A stretch of DNA of 64,000 bases from the NCBI GenBank assembly GCA_004296455.1, contig AP018280.1, positions 1,488,001 to 1,552,000 of the forward strand. The letters are read 5' to 3'. This document shows positions 46,009-54,028 of the stretch, one piece after another. Source of the stretch: Calothrix sp. NIES-4101 (lineage in GTDB: Bacteria; Cyanobacteriota; Cyanobacteriia; Cyanobacteriales; Nostocaceae). A program made the translations under genes and the position numbers. Positions within the stretch are counted from its first letter, which is position 1. Each line of letters starts with the position of its first letter. The notes under the pieces are model-generated. The model worked only from the letters and a program-made list of their open reading frames with translations. It had not been told where the DNA came from and made no database searches.

Positions 46009-46731
46009 TTATCGATGAATACGAGGTTTGAGAAATACTTGACGAAATCCAAAATATGCGATCGCATCTTTCATGTTGGAGATAAAGCGTTGAAAATTAC
46101 CCATGTTGGTATTAGTGACATATTCTAATGTCAATACAATGCGTTCCTCATTGATTCCCAAAGGTGTAACGCGATGATATAGTTTGTCACCGTTGAATAC
46201 AACCAATGTACCGGGATTTAGGGTTAAAGAATAGGTTTGAGTTTCGCGGTTTGGGTGACGGCGATAAAGTTGATATTCAAGTTTACAACTAGAGTTATCA
46301 ACTAAACCTAAAAGAACGGTAAAACGCTTACCTTTGTAATAGGAAGTATCATAATGATATTGGATATGGTCACCCGGTTCGGTATAGTAGTAAAGAGCAT
46401 ATGAATGGGCATCATCTGCTGGGCAAGGAAGTAATTGCTCGCCTGTAATTTCTCGCAAAAAATTTAAAAAAAATGGTAAATTATAGAATTCCTTAAATAA
46501 GGGTGCGAGATTGTCGAGACTATATTTACTAACACTACCTCCTTTTTTATGATTGGGAATATAATTCCGATTAATTACAGAATTAAGTTGAGGTAAATTT
46601 GTAATAAAGTTATTTAAAATTGACTGGGGTAGAAAATTTTCTATCACTAAAAATTCGTCTTGGACTTGAAATTTTTCTTTCAGTGATGTTAGAGTAATTG
46701 AGGATAAGATATTTTTTAAATCTGCGTTCAT
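46009..46731 (-). CDS. 2-Oxoglutarate/Fe(II)-dependent oxygenase
   Basis: The protein looks like a prolyl-4-hydroxylase-type dioxygenase that hydroxylates or oxidises a substrate using Fe(II), O2 and 2-oxoglutarate. In 240 residues the facial triad is visible: H126 and D128 in QYHYDTS and H186 in KLYHRVTP. R197 (NEERIVL) is the likely 2-oxoglutarate anchor, and LNPGTLVVFNGD is the strand before the last His. It lies 85 bp upstream of the PEP mutase and 9 bp downstream of the CDP-alcohol transferase gene, so it is probably in the same transcript. A role in tailoring a phosphonate or its acceptor is inferred from context only. Confidence 0.85.
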   Translation of the reverse strand: MNADLKNILSSITLTSLKEKFQVQDEFLVIENFLPQSILNNFITNLPQLNSVINRNYIPNHKKGGSVSKYSLDNLAPLFKEFYNLPFFLNFLREITGEQLLPCPADDAHSYALYYYTEPGDHIQYHYDTSYYKGKRFTVLLGLVDNSSCKLEYQLYRRHPNRETQTYSLTLNPGTLVVFNGDKLYHRVTPLGINEERIVLTLEYVTNTNMGNFQRFISNMKDAIAYFGFRQVFLKPRIHR

Positions 46732-46740
46732 TTGAATTAT

Positions 46741-47352
46741 TTAATATCTAACATTTGAATTGTTGACTTTTTGATATTCCCAAAATACCCAAATAGCAAA
46801 AACTGGTGCACCAATTGTTGCTGCAATTAATAAAGGTATCAAACCATTTAATATTGTCACTATTGGAAATAAATATAAAATATCTTCAATATCAAATCCA
46901 CAAAAATTTGGCTGACGACTTGCATCTTTTCCTAGTTTTTGTTCCATTTGATTTCGCCAATGAAAAATAAAAGCAACTGCAATCCCCGACACCAAGCCCA
47001 TTAATATTGACCAATAACCTAATTGGGTATTCCTCAAACCAATGCCAATCCCTAAGAATATTAAAATATGAATAATAGCGTCACTAGCTAAGTCATATAC
47101 ATGACCTAATTTACTACTTTTTCCACTTATTCGAGCTAATTCACCATCCGTATGATCTAAAAAATTAGATAGTGCAAAAACACAAGCACCAATATTAGCT
47201 AATTTTGGCTCAATTCCTAATATAAATGCTGCTGCTAGTCCAGTAATTAATCTAACTGTAGTTAAATGATTTGGTGTTACCCAAGTATTTTTTAAAGGTT
47301 GAACTAGCCAGTTAGCTATTTTTGCATCCCAAGTTTTTACTGCCATTGTCAA
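46741..47352 (-). CDS. CDP-alcohol phosphatidyltransferase family protein
   Basis: Members join a CDP-activated group to an alcohol within the membrane, as in phospholipid synthesis. The 203-residue protein has the complete signature D66-x2-D69-G70-x2-A73-R74-x8-G83-x3-D87-x3-D91 (DHTDGELARISGKSS then GHVYDLASD) and about five to six hydrophobic segments. Next to a PEP mutase/nucleotidyltransferase fusion, its natural co-substrate may be a CMP-phosphonate rather than CDP-diacylglycerol, giving a phosphonolipid or phosphonate ester. That substrate is inference. It is closely linked (9 bp) to the oxygenase gene. Confidence 0.9.
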   Translation of the reverse strand: MTMAVKTWDAKIANWLVQPLKNTWVTPNHLTTVRLITGLAAAFILGIEPKLANIGACVFALSNFLDHTDGELARISGKSSKLGHVYDLASDAIIHILIFLGIGIGLRNTQLGYWSILMGLVSGIAVAFIFHWRNQMEQKLGKDASRQPNFCGFDIEDILYLFPIVTILNGLIPLLIAATIGAPVFAIWVFWEYQKVNNSNVRY

Positions 47353-47534
47353 TTACATGATTACAATCAAAACGAATAGAGGAGAAGATATTACAAAAGT
47401 TTTGTATTTAATTAAGAGTATCTGATTATCTAAATACTGGATAAGTAAATAAAGTACATAGTATAAAACCTGGTAAATTCTACATCCCGTATTTTTAACT
47501 TTGCTGTCATAGCTAATCTCTTAAACATTGGAAA

Positions 47535-49214
47535 TTAACTACGAACAGCATGACGAATCTTCTGTGAGTAAAAAGAGGCTGATTCTTTCCCTGTGCTACA
47601 TTCCATCGCAAATTTAATGAGATGATGTCCAACTAAACCCACATGAATTAAGCCTTCAATATCACCCTTTTGAAAAGCTGGTTTTGCCATTTCCCAAAAT
47701 GTCTGGCGGTAATTACTAAAGATACCAACCCTCAGTAAAATATTGCTCAAATATGTCAAGCCTTTGATAATATTAGCTCTGGAAACTCTAGCTGGACTAT
47801 TAGGTACTTTAATACGATTAGGATAAGTATTTTCCATTTGATAGGCAAACCTGCGATATAAAAATTCCGGTTGGTAAGCAGTCGTAATACAACGCCGCCA
47901 CATCTCTACCACTTGTTCATAGGGCATCAAAAACTCAACATTAGAATCTCGACTTTCATCAAACACTAATCGTTTTTCATTTTCCAACCTTCGCCATAAA
48001 GGGGTTCTTGGTAAAGCGTGAAGGAGATTAATTGTTAAAAGAGGAATCTGGGATAATTGGATAAATTGGAGAATGCGATCGCATGTTCCGCTATCATCAG
48101 TATCTAGTCCCATAATTATGCCAGAAACTACTTCCATTCCGTAACTATTGAGGGTTTTTACGGCATCAAGTATGGGCATACTTAAATTATGAGTTTTGGA
48201 AATAGCTTGGAGTGCATTGGTTTCCGGAGTTTCAATTCCACAAAATACTGTACAAAAATAAGCTTCGCGCATCATGTCCAATAGTTTCGGACTCTGCGCT
48301 AAATTTAAAGTTGCTTCGCAAGCAAACTGTACCGGATAACCGTGACGTTTTTGCCATTCGATTAGGTGGGGTAACAACTCCATCGCGGCACGACGATTGC
48401 CGACAAAGTTATCATCAACAAAATAGACTGCCCCAATGTTGCCATATTTAAGCATGGTATCTAATTCATTGATAACCTGTTCCGGGGTTTTCATGCGGGG
48501 ATTGTTGCCATAAAGTTCGGGGATATCGCAGAACTCACAATGGTAAGGACAACCACTAGAAAATTGGATATTGGCAAGAAAATATTGGTCAAGATTAAGT
48601 AAATGATATGCTGGTGTGGGAAACTCAGTTAAGGGTAATCTTTCTATTGTTTCAAACCGAATTTGTTGGGATGGACGTTGATTATTTTTATCTAAATATT
48701 CAATTATTTTATCGGTAGCATCTCCCAATTCTCCAATACTCAAAATATCAAAATCTGGATAATATTCCGGACAACCAGACACTGAAGGGCCACCAATAAT
48801 TGTAATTTTACCTTCACTGTGTGCCAGTTGGTTAATTTTATGCATATGGGGGCGCTGTATATGCATTCCGCTAACAATTACTGCATCCGCCCAACGGTAA
48901 TCTTTTGATGTTGCTGGTTTAATATTTTCGTCTACAAATTTAATTTCCCACTCTTTAGGTAAATAAGCAGCCACAACTAAAATACCTTGTGGTGGCATAA
49001 AGGCTTTTACCCTTCCTGTGAGGGGATAAGCATGGTGAAATGTACCAAAAGAACGGCTATACTTGGGAAAAATGCAAAGAATACGGCGATGATTTACAGG
49101 TTGGTAACGAGTCTGCTGTTGTTCTGAAGTTTTTGGAGTTGATGAAATGTTGTTAAGTTTCAAGTCTGTTTCTAATCTAATTGGGTTATCTAAAGACGTT
49201 AGATTTGTAGTCAT
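47535..49214 (-). CDS. B12-binding-domain radical SAM protein
   Basis: The protein combines a cobalamin-binding-like N-terminal domain with a radical SAM barrel, and begins the minus-strand set that includes the PEP mutase. Numbered from the upstream TTG at 49235, the cluster-binding cysteines are C229, C233 and C236 (SSGCPYHCEFCDI), and the Rossmann-like domain spans about 50-185 (ADAVIVSGMHIQRP, ITIIGGPSVSGCPEYYP). The canonical DxHxxG cobalamin motif is not clear. A long C-terminal part follows (EFLMPYEQVVEMWRRCITTA). I start at ATG 49214 because GGGGGGAG lies before it. It may be a methyltransferase or a C-C-forming enzyme; similar proteins occur widely in cyanobacteria, so the link to the cluster is not certain. 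Confidence 0.85.
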   Translation of the reverse strand: MTTNLTSLDNPIRLETDLKLNNISSTPKTSEQQQTRYQPVNHRRILCIFPKYSRSFGTFHHAYPLTGRVKAFMPPQGILVVAAYLPKEWEIKFVDENIKPATSKDYRWADAVIVSGMHIQRPHMHKINQLAHSEGKITIIGGPSVSGCPEYYPDFDILSIGELGDATDKIIEYLDKNNQRPSQQIRFETIERLPLTEFPTPAYHLLNLDQYFLANIQFSSGCPYHCEFCDIPELYGNNPRMKTPEQVINELDTMLKYGNIGAVYFVDDNFVGNRRAAMELLPHLIEWQKRHGYPVQFACEATLNLAQSPKLLDMMREAYFCTVFCGIETPETNALQAISKTHNLSMPILDAVKTLNSYGMEVVSGIIMGLDTDDSGTCDRILQFIQLSQIPLLTINLLHALPRTPLWRRLENEKRLVFDESRDSNVEFLMPYEQVVEMWRRCITTAYQPEFLYRRFAYQMENTYPNRIKVPNSPARVSRANIIKGLTYLSNILLRVGIFSNYRQTFWEMAKPAFQKGDIEGLIHVGLVGHHLIKFAMECSTGKESASFYSQKIRHAVRS

Positions 49215-49521
49215 TCCCAATTCTCCCCCCAACAATAATTATTTAGGTAGACAGATTTGACAAAATTTTGAGTTTTTCTTGTGAAAATAAATTTGTATAC
49301 ATTGCGTATCAGTTTAGAATATTTATCTTTAGAGAAGACTAAATCGAAATCAAAAAGTTACATTCTGTAACGCAAACATGATTGCAATTAAAAATAAACA
49401 GCTAAAGGTGAGAAATATTCTGCTAAAAAACTATACAAAAAGTATGATTTTTTTTGAAATAGATTTCTAAATCTAAAATGGCTTATGTTTGATTCTGATT
49501 CATTATCAATTTAACGACTTC

Positions 49522-51147
49522 ATGAATTTAATTCTCTTTTTACTGCGATCGCAATGGAAAATGGTAAGTATAGCTATTATTACCGGATTTTTGAGCGGCG
49601 CAAGTAGTGCTAGTCTTATTGCTTTAGTGAGCAGTGCCACAACTCGCAATTCAGGTGTACCAATAACGCTGCTGGCTTGGCTTTTCATGGGTTTGGCAAT
49701 CATTTCGCTGGTGACTAGCATTATTTCCCAGGTAGTTTTGATTCGCCTCTCCCAGCAGGCTGTCTTGCAACTGCGGATGCGTCTGAGCCAGCAAATTCTC
49801 AGTTCGGAATTAAGCCATCTGGAAGCGATGGGAAATCCTCGTTTGTTGGCAAATTTGACGGAAGATGTCAAAACGATTGCAGTTGCAGTTTATGCAATAC
49901 CTTTTTTGTGTATTGATGCGACGATGGTTTTGGGTTGTTTAATATATATTACTTGGCTTTCATGGTTAGTCATTCTGATCGTAATTGGAATTGCAATCGT
50001 CGCTATTAGTAGTTGCGAATGGATTACTAACCAAGGAAGAAAAAATCTGGCAATGGCGCGGGAAGATGAAGATATCTTATTTAAACATTTTCGCACGATT
50101 ACAGAAGGTGTAAAAGAACTAAAGTTACATTATCAACGACGGCAGAGTTTCCTCACTCAACAATTACAAACAACCGCTAATAAATATAAACATCATTACA
50201 CTCGTGGGTTAACATTTTTTGCCACTACAAATACTTGGGGCAGATTTATATTCTTCTTTGCGATTGGTTTTGTCTTATTTGCACTGCCAAATTTTATTAA
50301 TATTAATCAACTCACATTGTACAGCTACATTTTGACTTTCACATATTTAATGATGCCGATGGATAACATCATCAGCAAAATTCCTCAACTTAGCCAAGCT
50401 GGTATCGCTTTGGCAAAAATAGAATCTCTAGGATTGTCCTTGGCAAGTCGTGCTGAAGTGAACACAGTTCCGCATCAGATAGAAGCATCTTGGCAAAGTT
50501 TAGAACTCAAAGGAGTCACCCATACCTATCATACAGGTGAAGAAGATAGTAGTTTTACTTTAGGTGCGATCGATTTAAATATTTACCCACAGGAATTAAT
50601 ATTTATTGTGGGTGGAAATGGGAGTGGTAAGTCTTCTCTAGCGAAATTAATTACTGGTTTATATGTTCCCGAAAGTGGCAATATTTATTTTGATGGTGAA
50701 TTAATTAATGACGAAAATCGTGAGTGGTATCGTCAACATTTTTCGGTGATTTTTGCAGATTTTTATTTATTTGATGAATTATTAGGATTAGAAAAAAATT
50801 ATTCCGAACAACAAGTGCAGGATTATTTAAAATTACTTCAAATCCAAGATAAAGTCACAATTAAAGATGGTGTAATTTCAACCACTTCCCTTTCCCAAGG
50901 ACAGCGTAAACGTTTAGCTTTACTAACAGCATACTTAGAAGATAGAGCAATTTACCTATTTGATGAATGGGCTGCTGACCAAGACCCAAATTTTAAAGAC
51001 ATATTTTATAATGAATTATTACCAAAGTTGCGAGACAAAGGTAAAACTGTGCTAGTAATTACCCATGATGACCGCTATTTTCACATTGCTGATCGAATTA
51101 TTAAACTAGATTACGGAAAAATAGAGTTGGAAGCAAAGGGACATTAG
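49522..51147 (+). CDS. SyrD/PvdE-type (cyclic peptide) ABC exporter
   Basis: The half-transporter fuses an ABC membrane domain (six helices, about residues 1-305) to an ATPase. The ATPase part has Walker A GGNGSGKSS, the FADFYLFDELLG segment, the signature LSQGQRKRLAL and Walker B YLFDEWAADQDPNFK. These last motifs are the trademark of the SyrD/PvdE family that exports cyclic lipopeptides and siderophore precursors. I start at ATG 49522 (MNLILFLLRSQWK); a TTG at 49489 adds 11 residues. It is divergent from the radical SAM gene. No peptide synthetase is nearby, so its cargo is unknown. Confidence 0.9.
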   Translation: MNLILFLLRSQWKMVSIAIITGFLSGASSASLIALVSSATTRNSGVPITLLAWLFMGLAIISLVTSIISQVVLIRLSQQAVLQLRMRLSQQILSSELSHLEAMGNPRLLANLTEDVKTIAVAVYAIPFLCIDATMVLGCLIYITWLSWLVILIVIGIAIVAISSCEWITNQGRKNLAMAREDEDILFKHFRTITEGVKELKLHYQRRQSFLTQQLQTTANKYKHHYTRGLTFFATTNTWGRFIFFFAIGFVLFALPNFININQLTLYSYILTFTYLMMPMDNIISKIPQLSQAGIALAKIESLGLSLASRAEVNTVPHQIEASWQSLELKGVTHTYHTGEEDSSFTLGAIDLNIYPQELIFIVGGNGSGKSSLAKLITGLYVPESGNIYFDGELINDENREWYRQHFSVIFADFYLFDELLGLEKNYSEQQVQDYLKLLQIQDKVTIKDGVISTTSLSQGQRKRLALLTAYLEDRAIYLFDEWAADQDPNFKDIFYNELLPKLRDKGKTVLVITHDDRYFHIADRIIKLDYGKIELEAKGH

Positions 51148-51528
51148 AGGCTATTTATTAGCTCAAGAGAAAAACTTCAAGATATCGAGACTAAAGAAAG
51201 CCAGTTTCCGGAATTCCAGCATCTAGAATAATCCTATTTGTTTATTGACAAATCGGTTTTCTCCCTCCAAAATTCAGCTTAATATTTACTGGAAAAATTG
51301 CCTCGGAGGCGAAATTGTCAAATCATCAAATTTACCCAGAGGCAAATGAGATAAATTCAGAATTTAACCAATCAGCTTTTCTCAAAAAGCTGATAAATCA
51401 AATAAATGAATCATTTATCAAAATATTTTCCGAAAAATAGTCATGTATTCTTGTAGCTATCCCTAGGCGATACTCATCAGGAGTCGCTATGCTATGGAAT
51501 CTCCACATGGCTTGAGAAGGGAACCGCA
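51148..51528. other. Intergenic region with a perfect hairpin
   Basis: No gene is seen. ATCAGCTTTT (51371-51380) pairs perfectly with AAAAGCTGAT (51385-51394) around CTCA. It could be a terminator for a plus-strand transcript, although the nearest gene end is more than 200 bp upstream. GCGA and TCGC near 51468-51485 form a weak second dyad just before the AAA gene start. Confidence 0.4.
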
Positions 51529-53040
51529 ATGTTGATATTCGAGGAACACTTTCAGGAAAACTTACCGGGAAGACATTTTTCTGAGCAAAATTCCCCGGAA
51601 AATAGCCGAAAATGGGTAACGCGGGATGATGTAGATTGTAGCCTTACCCTCAAAGATAATTGTTATTTATTTGACCATAAACGTTCCGGCGATACTTACT
51701 GGTTAACTTGGAACTCAGCAGATTTTTTTTACGATCGCCATGAGTTTCAAATCCATATAACCTTGGAAAAGTCAAGTGGTACAGATGGTTATGGCTATGG
51801 CTTTGTTTGGGGGGTATTAGATACCAGTAACTTTTTTGAGTTTATTATTTCTGGCAGTGGCTTGTATCGAATTACTCATTACAAAGACGGTATTTTAACG
51901 CATTTTGCGAATTGGAAAAAATGCGATCGCATTCAAATCGACAATCGTGTCAATATTTTGGGAATCCGTAAAGTCGGGGATTTTGTCGATTTTTATATTA
52001 ATAGTACCTTGGTGGAGACTCTTTTAGCTGTACACGTGATGGATGTTTTGGGTAAAAGCTTTGGTTTTGTAATTCATGACAAAATACAAATTAAGATTCA
52101 TAACTTAATTATTAGTAGTCCTGAGATTTCCAAAAAACCTGAAGAATCAAGAAAAGATGCTAAAGACACTAAACCAGAGACAAAAGCTAATTTTGTCGAG
52201 CATGAACCACCCACTGATGATACTTTGGAAAAGATAATTGCCGATTTAAATGCATTAATCGGACATGAACATACTAAAGAGCAACTTTTATCCCTAGCAA
52301 ATTTTCTCAAAGTCCAAACAGAAAGGAAACAAAGAGGACTAAAAACTATACAAACCTCACTACATTTGATGTTATATGGACCACCAGGAACTGGTAAAAC
52401 AACAATTGCTCGATTAGTAGGGAGATTGTATAAACAATTAGGGTTTTTAGAACGGGGACATGTTGTGGAAACAGACCGTGCCGGTATTATTGGTGGATAC
52501 ATCGGTCAAACTGCATTACGGGTAGAAAGTGCTGTCCAGCAAGCAATAGGTGGCGTATTATTTATTGATGAAGCTTACATGTTAGTTCCCGATGATACAC
52601 CCAATGACTTCGGAAAAGAAGCCATACAAGTATTATTAAAACGCATGGAAGACCAACGCGATCGCATGGCTGTGGTTGTTGCTGGTTATGCTGATGAAAT
52701 GGAGAAATTTATCGAATCAAATCCTGGCTTGAAGTCGCGCATCAACCGTTTTTTATATATTGACCATTATCAGCCAGATGAATTGCTGGCTATTTTTAAG
52801 AAATTCTGTATTGAGAACGGATATTCAATTGATTTATCTGCTTATATAGTCCTGCAAAAAGTATTTTTTTCAGCCTACGAGAAGCGTAATAAAACATTTG
52901 GGAATGGTCGATATGTTCGCACATTATTTGAGCGCAGTATTGAGCAACAAGCGAATCGAATCGTAACTCATCAACTCGAAAAATTAGATAATTCTCAACT
53001 TTCTTTAATTACTGGAGAAGATTTATATTTTCTCATGTAG
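51529..53040 (+). CDS. CbxX/CfxQ-type AAA ATPase with an N-terminal beta-sandwich domain
   Basis: Residues about 230-503 are an AAA+ module of the CbxX/CfxQ class: Walker A GPPGTGKTT (284-292), AGIIGGYIGQTALRV, Walker B LFIDEA (344-349), and the sensor/arginine region NPGLKSRINR. CbbX in red-type Rubisco systems is a Rubisco activase, but many relatives have other or unknown clients. Residues 1-200 form a separate, Trp/Phe/Tyr-rich beta domain (FEEHFQENLPG, YGYGFVWGVLD, FEFIISGSGLYRI, VDFYINSTLVE) resembling a LamG or concanavalin-like sandwich. A charged linker of about 30 residues joins the two. This is an unusual partner for a CbxX-type ATPase. Confidence 0.85.
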   Translation: MLIFEEHFQENLPGRHFSEQNSPENSRKWVTRDDVDCSLTLKDNCYLFDHKRSGDTYWLTWNSADFFYDRHEFQIHITLEKSSGTDGYGYGFVWGVLDTSNFFEFIISGSGLYRITHYKDGILTHFANWKKCDRIQIDNRVNILGIRKVGDFVDFYINSTLVETLLAVHVMDVLGKSFGFVIHDKIQIKIHNLIISSPEISKKPEESRKDAKDTKPETKANFVEHEPPTDDTLEKIIADLNALIGHEHTKEQLLSLANFLKVQTERKQRGLKTIQTSLHLMLYGPPGTGKTTIARLVGRLYKQLGFLERGHVVETDRAGIIGGYIGQTALRVESAVQQAIGGVLFIDEAYMLVPDDTPNDFGKEAIQVLLKRMEDQRDRMAVVVAGYADEMEKFIESNPGLKSRINRFLYIDHYQPDELLAIFKKFCIENGYSIDLSAYIVLQKVFFSAYEKRNKTFGNGRYVRTLFERSIEQQANRIVTHQLEKLDNSQLSLITGEDLYFLM

Positions 53041-53153
53041 AAGATAGATAAAATCCCATCATGTAAGTGAGTTTTTAATTAAATTTTAATTAAATAAATA
53101 TTCAAGTAGCAACGGCAACAAATAAAAAACCATCAAAGTTTTTTCCTGACATA

Positions 53154-53169
53154 TGCACTATAATGTGCA
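53154..53169. promoter_or_regulatory. Palindrome over a TATAAT box upstream of the tetR-type gene
   Basis: TGCAC-TATAAT-GTGCA is a perfect inverted repeat whose centre is a consensus -10 hexamer. It lies 31-46 bp before the start of the TetR-family gene. A repressor bound there would block the promoter, which fits autoregulation by the TetR protein. Confidence 0.6.
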
Positions 53170-53187
53170 GTAGTCCTGAAAATGTAA

Positions 53188-53199
53188 GCAAGTACTTGC
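53188..53199. promoter_or_regulatory. Palindrome touching the tetR-type start codon
   Basis: GCAAGTACTTGC is a perfect 12-bp palindrome that ends on the base before the ATG at 53200. It could be a second operator, or a hairpin affecting translation start. It shares the outer GCA..TGC with the palindrome at 53154. Confidence 0.5.
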
Positions 53200-53835
53200 A
53201 TGGAAAATTTAGTTTCTAGAACCGCGCAAACTCGTGCGCGCCTATTAGCAGCAGCAACCGAGGTGTTTGCCAATGCCGGGTTAGCTGGGGCGACAACCCG
53301 TGAAATTGCCCGTGTCGCTGGGGTAAATGAGATCACTTTGTTTCGCCATTTCCAGAACAAAGAGCAATTATTAGCTGCTGTCATCCAGCAAGTAATCGCG
53401 TTGCAGGTAGAAGCTTTAGGTAATCAGGACGAATGGACTCAGGATTTGTATATAGATCTGAGACATTATGCATGGCTTTACAATCAAATGTTAGAAGAGC
53501 ATGAAGCCTTGATTCGCACATTCATTGGAGAAGCAAAGCGACATCCTGATGCAGCTCGGCAGATACTACATGATGCTTGTCAAGCATTAAACGAAAAACT
53601 GGTTGCATACTTACAGAAAGGGCAAGAGAAAGGTACAGTGCAGCCAATTCTAGATTTAACACCAGCAGTAGATATGTTTACAGGTATGTTGCTTTCCGGG
53701 ATGCTACGTCGTACTGCGACACCAACAACATTAGGATATAGTACCGAATCCTACATCGAGACTTGTGTGAATTTATTTGTCAGTGCTATTAGTACTCTGC
53801 CAATCAATATAAATCTTCCCTCTTCCAGAGATTGA
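53200..53835 (+). CDS. TetR/AcrR-family transcriptional regulator
   Basis: The 211-residue protein has a TetR helix-turn-helix (AATEVFANAGLAGATTREIA then VNEITLFRHFQNKEQLLAAV) and a helical C-terminal ligand domain (DWTQ-like QDLYIDLRHYAWLYNQML, RRTATPTTLG). It is directly upstream of an MFP-RND efflux pair on the same strand, the usual place for the local repressor of such a pump. Two palindromes at its own start support autoregulation. The inducer is unknown. Confidence 0.92.
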   Translation: MENLVSRTAQTRARLLAAATEVFANAGLAGATTREIARVAGVNEITLFRHFQNKEQLLAAVIQQVIALQVEALGNQDEWTQDLYIDLRHYAWLYNQMLEEHEALIRTFIGEAKRHPDAARQILHDACQALNEKLVAYLQKGQEKGTVQPILDLTPAVDMFTGMLLSGMLRRTATPTTLGYSTESYIETCVNLFVSAISTLPININLPSSRD

Positions 53836-54028
53836 TCGGAACATAGACTCTGGGATCAGCAGATGTCTGCAATCTACCAATAATAACGTTTCTGCGAATA
53901 TCAAGTCTGAGTCATCACTTATTATCAAAATCCCTGCACGTCAGAACGTCAGCCCTAATGATAAGTCTTGAGTCGGAAATGATATCAAAGCATCGCCAAA
54001 TTTGAAATATCAAGGTGAAAAAGTGAAG

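Noticed and set aside
47535-49214. Naming the radical SAM protein a phosphonate methyltransferase
   Set aside because: The cobalamin DxHxxG motif is unclear and similar proteins are common in cyanobacteria outside such clusters.
49378-49470. 30-residue peptide as a precursor for the SyrD-type exporter
   Set aside because: Lys/Ile-rich, no leader or core features, no cysteines and no ribosome-binding site; it lies in promoter-like sequence.
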